Source of the DNA: S015-6 sp964479535
Lineage (GTDB): Bacteria > Desulfobacterota > DSWW01
Length of the DNA: 64,000 nt
Assembly: GCA_964479535.1 (NCBI GenBank)
Contig: CAYZMM010000016.1
Location: 1 to 64,000, forward strand
Reading direction: 5' to 3'
Shown: one piece after another, positions 1-9,579 of the stretch
Layout of the letters: each line of letters opens with the position of its first letter
Numbering within the stretch: the first letter of the stretch is position 1
Notes under the pieces: generated by a model
Seen by the model: only the letters and a program-made list of their open reading frames with translations
Told to the model about the DNA's origin: nothing
Databases searched by the model: none
Made by a program: the position numbers and the translations under genes

Positions 1-275
1 TTCAGGAGGAGTATACCACAAGAATGTGTTAAGTGAACAGTATTACATTTAGGGGCCGTTGTTTCATTCATGAACTTTCGGAGTAAGTTAGCCAAGTAAA
101 CAACGTCCCCTATCTTCGCCCCTCTTCTTTTCGTGCAAGGGAAGAGACCTTTCGAAAGAACGAACAGGCCTTTTCGCGGATTCACGAGGCCATGTTTCCT
201 GATGAGGCATGGACGGGTCTCGGCCCAAGACCCTGTTAATTTAATTAAAACAATATAAAATCCGCCATAATTTCG

Positions 276-304
276 TTGACTTGTTATTGCTGCCGTGATA
301 GAAT
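276..304 (+). promoter_or_regulatory. Sigma70-type promoter of the large surface protein gene
   Basis: A TTGACT box at 276-281 is separated by 17 bases from a TAGAAT box at 299-304, close to the consensus spacing and sequence. The upstream 30 bases are AT-rich in an otherwise GC-rich region. It lies about 180 bases before the start codon chosen for the following gene, which leaves a long leader. Its position also argues that the open frame running back to 276 is not translated. Confidence 0.6.
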
Positions 305-485
305 GAACGGCGGCAACACAAGGAACAGAGATCATGCATCTCAGTCTCTTGTCTTCCGCACCGTTTGCGCTCCCCCTTCAAGGGAACGCTCCGCAGGAAG
401 ATCCTGGTTTTCTTTCGAGGACCACCACCACAAGAGTACCCTTGGGGTCGTCGATTCCACTCGACATTTTGGGGAGGGGGGAACC

Positions 486-3400
486 ATGACTGCTTCCCAC
501 GTGAATGCCATGGCTGTTCTGATCAGTGTTCTGGGACTCGCACTGTTGCAGAAGGCGCCCGCTGCGGCGCAGGAATACGAGATCGTGAATCTGGGGACTC
601 TGGGCCGTTCGAGCTCCGCAGAGGGGATCAACAACCAGGGCGTCGTGGTGGGCTGGTCGGAGGCGGAATCCGGGTCGGGCCGGTTCGTCTACCATGCCTT
701 TGTCTGGCAGGGAGGCGGGATGAGCGACCTGGGAGGCCTTCCGTGCAGCGAATTCCAGGACAACGCCCGGGCCTACGCGATCAACGACGCTGGACAGATC
801 GCGGGCCATTCCCGCGCCAACGCGGAGTGCGAGGGCTGCAGCGGGTGTCCCGGCCACGGCCGATACGTCGATCGTAACGGAGACCGGCCCGCCCTCTGGT
901 CCGGGCCCGCAGACATCGGCCTGCCGGAATGCAAGGTGATCTGCATCGGGATCAACTGCAGCTGCGACTTGTACTGGGGGCAGGCGCTGGGGCTCAACAA
1001 TGCGGGGACCGCGGTGGGCTATTCCTTTTTCCCCGGGTTTACCGATATCGGCCGCTACCACGCCTTCCGATGGTCCGGAGGCATGACCGACCTCGGAACG
1101 CTGCCGGATCACATCAACAGCCAGGCCCATGACATCAACGACCTGGGGGATGCCGTGGGCTACTCGGGAAGCGATGTCGCCTCGTTCGCCGTCATCTGGA
1201 GGGGCGGGGGCGCACCCCAGGGCCTTCCGTCTCTGGACAGCAGTGTCTACGGTCGCCAGAGCAGGGCCTTTGCAGTCAACAACAGCGGGGTCGTGGTGGG
1301 AGAGGCCTGGGACGGGCAGTACTGGTGCGGCGTCTACTGGGACGAGAGCGGCCAGATCCACAATCTCGGCTGGGGAACCGCCAGGGACGTGAACGAACAC
1401 GGCGACATCGTGGGTGCCACCGTCAACGGAACGCTATACAAGGATGGGACGTTCCATGACCTCATGTCCATGATCCCGGCCGGCACGGACTGGGTGAGCC
1501 TCTACCCCACGGCCATCAACGATTGGGGCCAGATCGTCGGGCAGGGCAATCTGAACGGCCAGACCCGGGCTTTCTTGCTGAATCCTTTGGGGATGCACAG
1601 GATTTCCGGGCAGGTGATGGACATGGAGGGCGGCCCCGTGGCCGACGTGACCCTTTCCACCGATTCCGGCGACAGCGCAGCCACGGATGCGGCCGGCAAC
1701 TATACGGTTACGGTATCTGAAGACGGTTCGTACACGATCACACCCGGCAAGGCAGGCTACTCCTTCGAGCCGCCGTCACGGGAGGTCACCGTGCCGCCCG
1801 ACGCGGAGGGGCAGGACTTCACCGCCCTTGCCGAGCCGCTCACCTATTCCATCTCCGGCCAGGTGCTCGATCAGGACGGCGCTCCAGTGGCGGATGTGTT
1901 CATAGGATGCGACTCCGGGGACAGCGCGGTCACGGACGCCAGCGGCACCTACAGCCTGGCCGTGGATGAGGAAGGCATCTACTCGATCACCCCGAGCAAA
2001 GACGGGTACACCTTTTCTCCGCCTTCACGCACGGTCACCGTGCCTCCCGACGCAGCGAGCCAGGACTTCACGGCTTTCGCAGTGCCCGAGGAATACACCA
2101 TCTCCGGGTGGGTGACCGAAGAGGACGGCAGCCCCGTGGCCGACGTGACCGTCTCGACCGACACCGGGGAAACCGCTGTTACGGATGGGGGTGGAGCACT
2201 CTCCCTCACGGTTCCCACCGAAGGCACGTACACACTCACCCCGGACAAGCCGGGCTACATCTTCGAGCCGTCGGAGCGCATTGTAACGGTTCCTCCTGAC
2301 GCGGAGGGCGAGGACTTCGAGGCTTCCGCGGTCGGTCTGGAGGTTATCGGGATCGATGTGAATCAGGCGGTGCAGGACTGGAGCAACAGCGTTCCCCTGG
2401 TGGAATCGAAAACAACCGTTGTCAATGTGGCCATTCGGCACCTCGGATCGGAGCCCTCCAAAGCCCTTGCCTGTCTCCGGGGATTTCGTGATGGACAGGA
2501 GTTGTCGCCCTCGCCCCTCCACATTGGGAACAAAGGGGCATACATATCTCATAAAGAAGACGCGGCAAGCTGGCGTGGAGCCGACGGCGTATTCGCCTTC
2601 CTCCCTCCCAAGGATTGGCGTAGCGGAAAGGTGAAGTTTGTCATCGACCGCGTGGCGATCGAGGGTGTGAGCGAGGAACTGACCTGTGGGGCGGCGGATC
2701 CCAATCTCCTTGTCTGCAATGAAGCAGCCGGCCCGGTTCCGGGTGATTGCGGCGTGGAGGTCTCCTTCGAGCCGGTGCCCACGCTCAAGGTGAAGCTCTT
2801 GAGCGTGAAGCTTGTCCGGGCGGACGGTAAGGTGGCGAGCGGTCCGAGCGACGCAGATGTGACCGAAGCGGCCAAACGCCTCAGGGCCATCTACCCCGTA
2901 CCCAACGTACGCCTGCAAAGAGGCTCTCTCCTGTGGGAGGGAGACGTTCCGCCCGAGTGTACAGCCCTGAACAAGCGCATCGAGGACATGGCCGCACAGG
3001 ACGACTCGGATTTCTTTCACGTGGGGCTTCTCTGGGAAACCGGCTGTGTTGACGATGGTAGGGAGTGGGGCGGGATGGCGAACCATATACCCGGAACGGC
3101 TGCCACGGCCACGATTTATGCAGATCCTGACTGCTTCCTGCGCAATGGCGTGGCACACGAGCTGGGCCACCTGTTTGGCCTGCATCACGTGGCCCATTCT
3201 GAGAACAGCACAGCACCCGGGTGCCGCGACAATCCTGACCTCAAGTGCGGCTGGTGCGGCGAAGTGGCGATGTCATATACAAACGAGTGGCCGTACTACG
3301 GTCCCGTGCCCGATTGGCCTTACGGTTATGCCTATATCGGGCCCATGACCGAAGAGGGCGCGGATGTGAACGACGAGGTATGGGGTGAGGAAACCAATCT

Positions 3401-5516
3401 GAAGCATACTGTCTCCCCATCCCACTACGCACTAATGAGCTACTGCAAGCCGCCGATCAATAATCCGTGGACATGGATCTCCAAGATCAACTACGAGCTC
3501 CTCAGGACGAGGATCATGGAGACCGGGGGCGGCAATCCACGACGGCCGGGAGTGGCAAGCGCGGTCCCGTCTGACGAAGGGTACCGGGCCGTGCGAGGGA
3601 TCGCGGACCTGGACGGGGACACCGCCGAACTGCTGCCCGTCGGCTGGAGCCAGGTGCCCCTCCAGGCGCCCCCGCCGGGCGAGTATGTTCTCCAGCTCCT
3701 GGACGCCTCGTCGAATGTGGTCGAGGAGGTGACGTTCCAGCCGAATGAAAACATGGGGGATCCTTTCGAGGAGAGCGATGTCTCTGCGACATTCCCCCGT
3801 ATAGGTACGTTCTTCATCCCCGTATCTGCGGACCCTGACATCACTGCGTTATCGATCCTCCACGAGGGATCCCAGATCGCTTATCTCTCTGCAAGTCCCA
3901 ACCCGCCCACGGTGGAGGTGCTATATCCGAACGGCGGGGAGACCTTGGAGGATGCAACGGTTCTCATGGGATGGACCGGGAACGACCCAGACGGAGATGC
4001 GCTCACGTATACCCTGCGCTACAGTAGTGATGGCGGCGCCACGTGGGAGACCCTGGCCGTGGACTGGCCTGAAGAGAGCTATGAGATCGAACGTAGCTTT
4101 CTCACAGGAACCAGTACAGGCGTCATCCGTGTCACGGCGAGCGATGGATTCCACACAGCGACCTACGATTCCGACGCCCCTTTCACCGTGGCGAACAACG
4201 CGCCGAACGTGTACATCTCTCAGCCTGAGAACGGAAGACTCTATGTGAGCCGTCAGCTTATCCTGTTCGAGGCCCTGGCGCCTGACCGCGAGGACGGGGA
4301 TCTCACGGGGGAGGCGATCGAGTGGACCTCCAGCCTGGACGGCGTGCTGGGTAATGGTACCGATCTCGCGATTGAGGCGGACGAACTCTCCCAAGGCGAA
4401 CACGTAATCACGGCAACGGGAACGGACAGTGGGGGACTCCAGGCAAGCGATTCGGTCACGATCCGTGTGATGGAGGAGGCCCCGTCCGACCTGGCGGACC
4501 TCACCGTCTCCAAGACAGGTTCCTCGGACTCTGTCTATGTGGGCGATCCCGTTACCTACACGATTACCGTGACGAACCAGGGCCCTGAGGACGCGGATGG
4601 AGTCGCCGTGGTCGACATGCTTCCGGAAGGGCTCACCTTCGAGGATGCGACGCCGGACCTCGGGGTGTGCCAAGAGGACGAGGGGGAGATCGCCTGCGAC
4701 CTGGGTCACCTGGCGAAGGGGGAGACCGCATCGGTTGCTGTGGGGGTGACGGTGTCGGTTGCCGGGACTTTCGAAAATACGGCCCACGTGTTCGGGCAAG
4801 GAACGGATCCTGCGCTTGGCAACAACGAGGGCGCGGCCTTCACGTTGGTGCTCCCCCCGGATGGGGACCGTGACGGAGTACCGGACGAAGAAGACAACTG
4901 CCCCCTGGTAAGAAACCCGGACCAGTCGGATGGGGATGGTGACGGGGCGGGAGATGTCTGTGACGGTTGCCCCGAAGATCCCGAAAAGGTGGATCCGGGA
5001 GTATGTGGGTGCAATGTTCCGGACGTTGACACGGACGAAGATGGGACGCCGGATTGCCTCGATGACTGCCCTGAGGACCCGGCCAAGACCGAACCCGGCA
5101 TCTGCGGGTGCGGCGAACCCGAGACAGACTCGGATGACGACGGCACCCCCGACTGTATCGATCTGTGCCCCTTCGATCCGGCCAAGACCGAGCCCGGCGT
5201 CTGCGGGTGCGGGGAACCGGATATCGACAATGACGGTGACGGGCCCCTGGACTGCGAAGACAATTGCCCGGACACGCCGAACCCGGACCAGGCGGACACA
5301 GACGGAAACGGCGTCGGTGACGCGTGTGAGGTCTTGGCCGGAGACCTGGACGGCGACGGAGACGTGGACCGAAATGACCTCTTGGTCATTCTCAGCTTCA
5401 GAAATCAGTCGGCCGAGGTTTGTCTGGAATGCGACCTGGACGGCGACGGGAGGATTACGGTCCTCGATGCCCGGGTCTGTGTGCTGATGTGCACGAGGCC
5501 CAGGTGTGCTCCTTAG
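486..5516 (+). CDS. Secreted multidomain metzincin-like metalloprotease with HAF, DUF11, thrombospondin-3 and dockerin-like repeats
   Basis: About 1676 residues. The ATG at 486 follows a G-rich Shine-Dalgarno run and opens a signal peptide ending near APAAAQ. Residues ~30-368 are HAF-type repeats (LGTLG, INxxGxxVG, HAFxW). Three carboxypeptidase-regulatory-like modules follow at about 372, 454 and 536. At about 890 is HELGHLFGLHH, the metzincin zinc motif HExxHxxGxxH, and at about 982 is ALMSYC, a plausible Met-turn. Then come Ig/Fn3-like segments (~1140-1330), a DUF11 module (~1337-1455), calcium-binding thrombospondin type 3 repeats (~1459-1615) and a dockerin-like pair of DxDGD loops at the C-terminus. 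An extracellular zinc protease or adhesin is inferred; the substrate is unknown. No cohesin partner is visible, so the dockerin-like end may be only a calcium-binding tail. Confidence 0.85.
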   Translation: MTASHVNAMAVLISVLGLALLQKAPAAAQEYEIVNLGTLGRSSSAEGINNQGVVVGWSEAESGSGRFVYHAFVWQGGGMSDLGGLPCSEFQDNARAYAINDAGQIAGHSRANAECEGCSGCPGHGRYVDRNGDRPALWSGPADIGLPECKVICIGINCSCDLYWGQALGLNNAGTAVGYSFFPGFTDIGRYHAFRWSGGMTDLGTLPDHINSQAHDINDLGDAVGYSGSDVASFAVIWRGGGAPQGLPSLDSSVYGRQSRAFAVNNSGVVVGEAWDGQYWCGVYWDESGQIHNLGWGTARDVNEHGDIVGATVNGTLYKDGTFHDLMSMIPAGTDWVSLYPTAINDWGQIVGQGNLNGQTRAFLLNPLGMHRISGQVMDMEGGPVADVTLSTDSGDSAATDAAGNYTVTVSEDGSYTITPGKAGYSFEPPSREVTVPPDAEGQDFTALAEPLTYSISGQVLDQDGAPVADVFIGCDSGDSAVTDASGTYSLAVDEEGIYSITPSKDGYTFSPPSRTVTVPPDAASQDFTAFAVPEEYTISGWVTEEDGSPVADVTVSTDTGETAVTDGGGALSLTVPTEGTYTLTPDKPGYIFEPSERIVTVPPDAEGEDFEASAVGLEVIGIDVNQAVQDWSNSVPLVESKTTVVNVAIRHLGSEPSKALACLRGFRDGQELSPSPLHIGNKGAYISHKEDAASWRGADGVFAFLPPKDWRSGKVKFVIDRVAIEGVSEELTCGAADPNLLVCNEAAGPVPGDCGVEVSFEPVPTLKVKLLSVKLVRADGKVASGPSDADVTEAAKRLRAIYPVPNVRLQRGSLLWEGDVPPECTALNKRIEDMAAQDDSDFFHVGLLWETGCVDDGREWGGMANHIPGTAATATIYADPDCFLRNGVAHELGHLFGLHHVAHSENSTAPGCRDNPDLKCGWCGEVAMSYTNEWPYYGPVPDWPYGYAYIGPMTEEGADVNDEVWGEETNLKHTVSPSHYALMSYCKPPINNPWTWISKINYELLRTRIMETGGGNPRRPGVASAVPSDEGYRAVRGIADLDGDTAELLPVGWSQVPLQAPPPGEYVLQLLDASSNVVEEVTFQPNENMGDPFEESDVSATFPRIGTFFIPVSADPDITALSILHEGSQIAYLSASPNPPTVEVLYPNGGETLEDATVLMGWTGNDPDGDALTYTLRYSSDGGATWETLAVDWPEESYEIERSFLTGTSTGVIRVTASDGFHTATYDSDAPFTVANNAPNVYISQPENGRLYVSRQLILFEALAPDREDGDLTGEAIEWTSSLDGVLGNGTDLAIEADELSQGEHVITATGTDSGGLQASDSVTIRVMEEAPSDLADLTVSKTGSSDSVYVGDPVTYTITVTNQGPEDADGVAVVDMLPEGLTFEDATPDLGVCQEDEGEIACDLGHLAKGETASVAVGVTVSVAGTFENTAHVFGQGTDPALGNNEGAAFTLVLPPDGDRDGVPDEEDNCPLVRNPDQSDGDGDGAGDVCDGCPEDPEKVDPGVCGCNVPDVDTDEDGTPDCLDDCPEDPAKTEPGICGCGEPETDSDDDGTPDCIDLCPFDPAKTEPGVCGCGEPDIDNDGDGPLDCEDNCPDTPNPDQADTDGNGVGDACEVLAGDLDGDGDVDRNDLLVILSFRNQSAEVCLECDLDGDGRITVLDARVCVLMCTRPRCAP

Positions 5517-5553
5517 CCGGCATGTTGCACGAAGCTATCGGGTGTGAGGTCGG

Positions 5554-6369
5554 CTAGTCCCAGGTGATGAGCCCCTCTGCCCGAAGGTTGGCCGCAAAGG
5601 TCTCGCCCGCTTGCGAGCCCTGCCTGTAGAAGACGCCGGGCTGTCCCATTGGTGCCGCTACGTTTTCGTGCCAGCGGCCCTCCGGTTCGGACGCGTAGAC
5701 GTCTCCTGTTCAGACGTGCACCCACTCGCCGGCCGGAAGGTAGGCGTTCACGTCGTTGTCTCCCTCGTCCACCACCGGCACCACCATGATCTTGGACCCC
5801 ACGAGCCACTGGTACTTCAAGCCATACACATTCGGATCCTCAGGGTAGTGAAGCATGGGGTGCCGGACGACAGGATAGCCGTGCCGGGCGGCCTCCTGCA
5901 TCAGCTCCGTGCGGTAGAAGGCCAAGGCCCGGAAGACCTTGGCAAACCGTGCGAAGTGGGCGCAGGTCTCGGAATCCGTGTAGAACTGAACGTTCTTGTC
6001 CGGCTGCACGCCCTCGTGGGTACGGTACACCGAAGTGAAGGCGCTCAGTTCCATCCAACGGAGGAGCAGCTCTTTGGACCGGTGCACGTTGATGACCATG
6101 GAGATGGTGGTGAACCCGCCGATGTCGCTGTGGTTCAAACTCCAGCCCGACAGGCCGCCGGAGAGCATGCCCTTGATGGCGGACTTCATGCCGTCGTCGC
6201 CGTCAAAGGTGACGAGTTGGTCACCGAGCCAGAACAGGGTGCTCCGGCCGGGGCTCCGCGCGTTCCCGGCCCGTGAGAAGAATACCACCTCTCCCTCCAG
6301 GCCCTCCTCCTGCAGGACTTCCCGGTTCAGTCGGGCCCACTCCTCGGGGTAGCGGTTGTGGTAGACCGC
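5554..6369 (-). pseudogene. Sulfoquinovosidase (GH31, YihQ-like) C-terminal remnant with internal stop
   Basis: The translated minus strand reads from VYHNRYPEEWARLN through FFSRAGNARSPGRSTLFWLGDQ, SLNHSDIGGFT, SKELLLRWMELSAFT and YRTHEGVQP to GEWVHV. This is a close match to the C-terminal half of GH31 sulfoquinovosidases, which release sulfoquinovose from plant sulfolipid glycosides. A TGA at 5710-5712 stands where a Trp is expected after WVHV. Reading through it restores TGDVYASEPEGRWHENVAAPMGQPGVFYRQ and a natural stop at 5554. The N-terminal half, including the nucleophile region, is missing. The remnant begins immediately after, and in frame with, the stop codon of the LysE-family gene. 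It is not expected to be functional. Confidence 0.85.
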
Positions 6370-7005
6370 TTACACTGCCGGAACGATTCGCAAAAGGGAG
6401 AAGGCTTCTTTGAGCAGGAGGACAGCGAAGGCGCCGAGCAGGCACCCCAGGAAACGCATGGTCCAGAGGTATGCCTTTCCTGTCAGAAAGGCCCGGGACT
6501 TGCCCACCAGGATTGCCAGAACCACCTTGGAACCCACGAGGAAGAGGTAGAATCCGAGCAAGAACAGCAGCGGCGCCCTGAGCCCTTCTTGGCCGGTTCT
6601 CAGAAGGAACGGGGCCCCCACGGTTGCCCAGAAGAGGTATGGGGGGGTCAGGGCATTGATGATCGCCCCTTTTCGAATGGATCGGGGCTGGTCTTCCGGC
6701 TCTTCCAGGGTCACAGGACCCGTGCGGATGCTCTCCCAGGCGAGGTAGAGGACATAGCCGGCGCCCACGAGTGAAATCAGACCCAGGAGTCGATCGAAAT
6801 CGCTCAGTCGAGCCAGCAGGAACAGGGTGGCCAGGATGATGGGCACGTCCGTGATCAGGGGGGCCATGGCAACCTTTACCCCCTCTCGCATGTTGTGCCG
6901 GAGGGTCTGGGTGATCACGAGGGTAAGCAGCGGACCGGGTGCAAACCCGGCCGACAGGCCGAGAACGATTCCTGCTGCCAGGGAAGAAAGGGTTTCCGTG
7001 GGCAT
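6370..7005 (-). CDS. LysE/RhtB family translocator
   Basis: 211 residues, the usual length for LysE/RhtB exporters of amino acids or related small metabolites at the inner membrane. The N-terminus LAAGIVLGLSAGFAPGPLL is the characteristic family opening, with GFAPGP close to the family GxxPGP motif. About six hydrophobic segments follow, including LITDVPIILATLFLL and LLFLLGFYLFLVGSKVVLAIL. The ATG at 7005 is well placed for the first membrane helix. The gene ends directly against the sulfoquinovosidase remnant, in the same frame, so a deletion joined the two and may have altered the last few residues (LLRIVPAV). Substrate cannot be told from sequence. Confidence 0.85.
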   Translation of the reverse strand: MPTETLSSLAAGIVLGLSAGFAPGPLLTLVITQTLRHNMREGVKVAMAPLITDVPIILATLFLLARLSDFDRLLGLISLVGAGYVLYLAWESIRTGPVTLEEPEDQPRSIRKGAIINALTPPYLFWATVGAPFLLRTGQEGLRAPLLFLLGFYLFLVGSKVVLAILVGKSRAFLTGKAYLWTMRFLGCLLGAFAVLLLKEAFSLLRIVPAV

Positions 7006-7094
7006 CTTCCATGTCCCTGTTGTGGAGGGGTCAGCTTCCTTTAGCCCAATTGCGGAATCAAATCAACTGGGAAGAGACGAAGTTCGTGCGCCTT

Positions 7095-7150
7095 CGGGTA
7101 CGAGAACGGGCACGCACACGGGCGCGGGCACGCGCACGGGACCGAGGGCG
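7095..7150 (+). repeat. GC-rich simple sequence (alternating GGGC/ACGC units)
   Basis: A stretch built from repeated cgggcacgc and cgggcgcgg-like units lies between the LysE gene and a leuC remnant. The strand bias and low complexity suggest slippage rather than coding. No gene is supported in 7006-7261. Confidence 0.5.
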
Positions 7151-7261
7151 ACTGGACTTTCATGGGCAAAAGATACAAGATTGCCCTCTCTGGGATAAGG
7201 GGATTCAAGGAAGTCTGTGTAGCCCCGCGTGTGGGATGTGCCTTCTGCCGGAACGGATGCC

Positions 7262-7420
7262 ATGGAATCAAGAGACGCGAAACCTCGAACCCTGTACGAC
7301 AAGATCTGGGACGACCACCTGGTAGTTGACGATGGGGTTCAGGCACCCCTGATCTACGTGGACCGTAGTGTCCAGCATGAAGAGGTCGTTTCATGCCAGT
7401 CGCACCGCTTGCGAATGTGA
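7262..7420 (+). pseudogene. leuC-like (isopropylmalate/homoaconitate dehydratase large subunit) 5' remnant
   Basis: The frame from ATG 7262 gives MESRDAKPRTLYDKIWDDH, VVDDGVQAPLIYVDRSVQHEE, then a premature stop at 7420. TLYDKIWDDHxV and LIYVDRxxxHE match the first 40 residues of LeuC/aconitase-family large subunits (TLYEKxxDxHxV, LLYIDRHLxHE). Everything downstream, including all Fe-S ligands, is absent. This is a broken start of a gene of about 1.3-1.4 kb, cut at about 7395. Confidence 0.75.
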
Positions 7421-7616
7421 ACTTCCCTTCACGTTTTTGGCCCAGGCTTCCTTCATCTTCTGATCCCCGCGAGCGGATCCCCCTGCCGAAGGGCAGAAGT
7501 CCGGCGGCTCGGACGGATCGATACCCCTTTTACCTCTCCCTGGCACGCTGTTTGCCCGCCTCAGGATCCCAGGCGCGTACTGGGTCCTTTTCACCCTTCT
7601 TCTTTTGCACAACCCC

Positions 7617-8232
7617 ATGCCCGAAGATTGTCCGGCCTACCGGCCTCGAATGCCCCATCTCACCCCTTACTACCAGTGCGACACAACGGTTTCGCCAGGA
7701 TTCGGTGCGATCGGTGCGGAACCGAGCGGCTCCTGGCATTCTCTTGCCGCATGAGGGGGGTCTGTCCGAGCTGCTCGACCAAGCGCTCCATCCTGTTCGG
7801 CGAGAAGATCCGTGAACTGGTCAGGCCCATCTGTCATCTCCATGTCACCTTTACGATCCCGAAGCTCCTGCGGGCCTGGTTCCGAAGGAACCGCAAACTC
7901 TTGAAGCTCATGGTCCAAAGCGCAAACGGGGCGATGCGCATCTACTTCCGTGAGACCCTGGGCATAGCCGACGGCTCGACGGGCGGCGTCTACTGTGTTC
8001 ATTCCCATGTTGGTGGATGAAGGGGTAATCAGCCAACAGATCGCCCACCTGCTGCTCTCGTGGAATCACCACTCGGGGTTCAATGTGTAGGCCCGGGGCC
8101 GTATCCACGGCGCCGATCGGAAGGCAATCGAGAATGTGGCCAGGTACATGAGCCGGGCGGCCCTGTCCGTGGAAAGAGTCAGGTACAATCGGGCCGAGGA
8201 CACCGTCACGGTCTCCAAGAAACCCTTCGGCG
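7617..8232 (+). pseudogene. IS91-like transposase remnant, frameshifted and internally deleted
   Basis: Three pieces can be strung together. EDCPAYRPRMPHLTPYYQ resembles the N-terminus. NGFARIRCDRCGTERLLAFSC plus RGVCPSCSTKR is the zinc-binding domain of IS91 transposases with its paired cysteines. LVDEGVISQQIAHLLLSW, HSGFNV and IENVARYMSRAALSVERVRY match the distal part. The frame changes after the first piece and again near 8010, and an in-frame TAG at about 8088 replaces the His after SGFNV. The central HUH catalytic region between the second and third pieces is deleted. No terminal repeats were recognised. Confidence 0.75.
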
Positions 8233-8240
8233 CCTCCCCG

Positions 8241-8634
8241 GAAGAGGCACCAGGAAGAGTCCTTGCCGGCCTCTCGCTCGAACACGGAGTCTTTCTGATG
8301 CGCCTTCAGGTAGTCCTCGAGGCCTGCGAGCGGATCCTGCTCTTCGTCCTGCCTCTGTCTCTCCTGCCTCCCCATAGCAAGCACCCCACGGATGGTGTCC
8401 CGTCCCGGAAACAGCATTGCACACAGTCGTGGACAGACCTCACCCTTCGGTATCGGTAGTCCGTAAGAAGACCAAAATTCCTCCGACCTGTCAGCGAAGA
8501 GGGGCCCTGCCGGGCGAGACGAATTCACCGGAAGGCGTCGCTTGCTTCTGTCCTCTCTCTTCTTCATTCGAATTCTCCGATAAACCTAGATGTTGCAGAT
8601 GAGGTGTGCCGAAAGGTCTACGGTTTAAGGTCTT
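8241..8634. other. Gene-free stretch between transposase remnant and toxin-antitoxin module
   Basis: No frame here shows recognisable protein character on either strand. The minus-strand open frame across it is antisense to the transposase remnant and has no start context. It is probably degraded mobile-element DNA. Confidence 0.5.
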
Positions 8635-8681
8635 TTGACAGGTCCACTTATAGGTGCTATTATTTGTACTGTTAAAAGCAC
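8635..8681 (+). promoter_or_regulatory. Promoter and palindromic operator of the toxin-antitoxin operon
   Basis: TTGACA at 8635-8640, a 17-base spacer and TATTAT at 8658-8663 form a near-consensus sigma70 promoter. Overlapping the -10 element, ATAGGTGCT and AGCACTTAT form an inverted repeat centred near 8667. Phd/YefM antitoxins commonly repress their own operon through such palindromes, so autoregulation is inferred. GGAGG at 8687-8691 supplies the ribosome-binding site. Confidence 0.7.
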
Positions 8682-8698
8682 TTATCGGAGGTTCCATG

Positions 8699-8974
8699 AT
8701 GGCAAATGTAAAATACTCAGAAGATGTCGTTCCGATCAGCGACCTCAAGGTCAACCCCGGCAGGGTTGTCAGCCAGGTGGACAAGACCAACCGGCCCGTG
8801 CTCTTGACCAGCCGCGGGAGGGGGGTTGCCGTTGTGCAATCCCTCAAAGACTATGAGGCAAGATCGGAAGAGCAGTCCTTCTTGCGTGCGGTGGTTCAGG
8901 GTCTGGTGGATCTGGAAGAGGGGAGGGAATTGGATCTGGCGGCGGTCAAGAAACGACTGGCGCTGAGCGACTAG
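8699..8974 (+). CDS. Type II antitoxin, Phd/YefM family
   Basis: 91 residues. The N-terminal half (VVPISDLKVNPGRVVSQVDKTNRPVLLTSRGRGVAVVQSLKDYE) is the Phd/YefM fold that binds operator DNA. The acidic, helical C-terminus (LVDLEEGRELDLAAVKKRLAL) would wrap the toxin. Two adjacent ATGs are possible; the second (8699) has the better 7-base spacing from GGAGG. The toxin gene starts 2 bases after this stop codon, so the pair is translationally coupled and probably autoregulated through the operator just upstream. Confidence 0.9.
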   Translation: MANVKYSEDVVPISDLKVNPGRVVSQVDKTNRPVLLTSRGRGVAVVQSLKDYEARSEEQSFLRAVVQGLVDLEEGRELDLAAVKKRLALSD

Positions 8975-8976
8975 CC

Positions 8977-9276
8977 ATGCCGCGGAAACGCAAGATCACT
9001 TTCGCGGGCTCGGCGGTCAGTGACCTCGAGGAAATCCTCTCCTGGTATGCCGATCAGCAGATCCCCACAGTGGGAGAGAGCCTGCTCAAGGAGATCATGG
9101 CCGAGGTGGAAAGGCTGGCCGATTTTCCCGAAAGCGGCCGCGTGGTGCCGGAATTTGGGATTGCAGATCTGCGGGAGATTATCCATGCCCCCTTCCGCAT
9201 CGTATATCGCCTCGGGCGGAGCCGGGTTAGAATTGTCAGGGTCTGGCGCGGCGAAAGACTGCTCGAGATGCCGTAA
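8977..9276 (+). CDS. Type II toxin, RelE/ParE family
   Basis: 99 residues. ITFAGSAVSDLEEILSWYADQ, RLADFPESGRVVPEFG, LREIIHAPFRIVYRL and VRIVRVWRGERLLEMP follow the RelE/ParE superfamily pattern: a helix pair, a P-x-x-G-R turn, and a final strand pair with conserved Arg residues. It either cuts ribosome-associated mRNA (RelE) or poisons gyrase (ParE); the sequence does not decide. It is in one operon with the antitoxin just upstream. Confidence 0.9.
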   Translation: MPRKRKITFAGSAVSDLEEILSWYADQQIPTVGESLLKEIMAEVERLADFPESGRVVPEFGIADLREIIHAPFRIVYRLGRSRVRIVRVWRGERLLEMP

Positions 9277-9579
9277 TCCAGCTTTCTGTCATCCCGATAT
9301 TCGCAACCGCGCGCTGAGGGAAGATCTCCAGGTTTCCCATCAGTCCGTCTCGCGGTGGATCGCCATGCTGGAAAACCTCAGACCTGGTGACAAAAGAGGA
9401 CATACGGATTGCCCCGGCCTCCCGGTTTCTCTCAGAACTCGTATAGGCGGCTTCTCGTCTTTCGGGACAATTTGTGGGGCCCGGTCTATGATGGTTGTCT
9501 CGAGCGAAATATCGACAGCCGCCCGGATGCGGGCGGGCAAGTCGAGGCGTCGGGCACGGGGGGAGCGACAGGCGACACA
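9277..9579 (+). other. Remnant with a helix-turn-helix-like segment; no intact gene
   Basis: One plus frame reads HPDIRNRALREDLQVSHQSV followed by SRWIAML, which has the look of a winged-helix or HTH segment from a larger protein. No start, family length or upstream portion is present. The rest of the stretch has no coding character, so it is treated as a degraded fragment. Confidence 0.3.

Noticed and set aside
276..485. N-terminal extension of the large surface protein back to a TTG at 276
   Set aside because: The TTG is itself part of a -35 box, the segment is not protein-like, and a good SD plus signal peptide start at ATG 486.
7908..8567. 219-codon minus-strand open frame
   Set aside because: It is antisense to the IS91-like remnant, shows no family features and has no ribosome-binding site.
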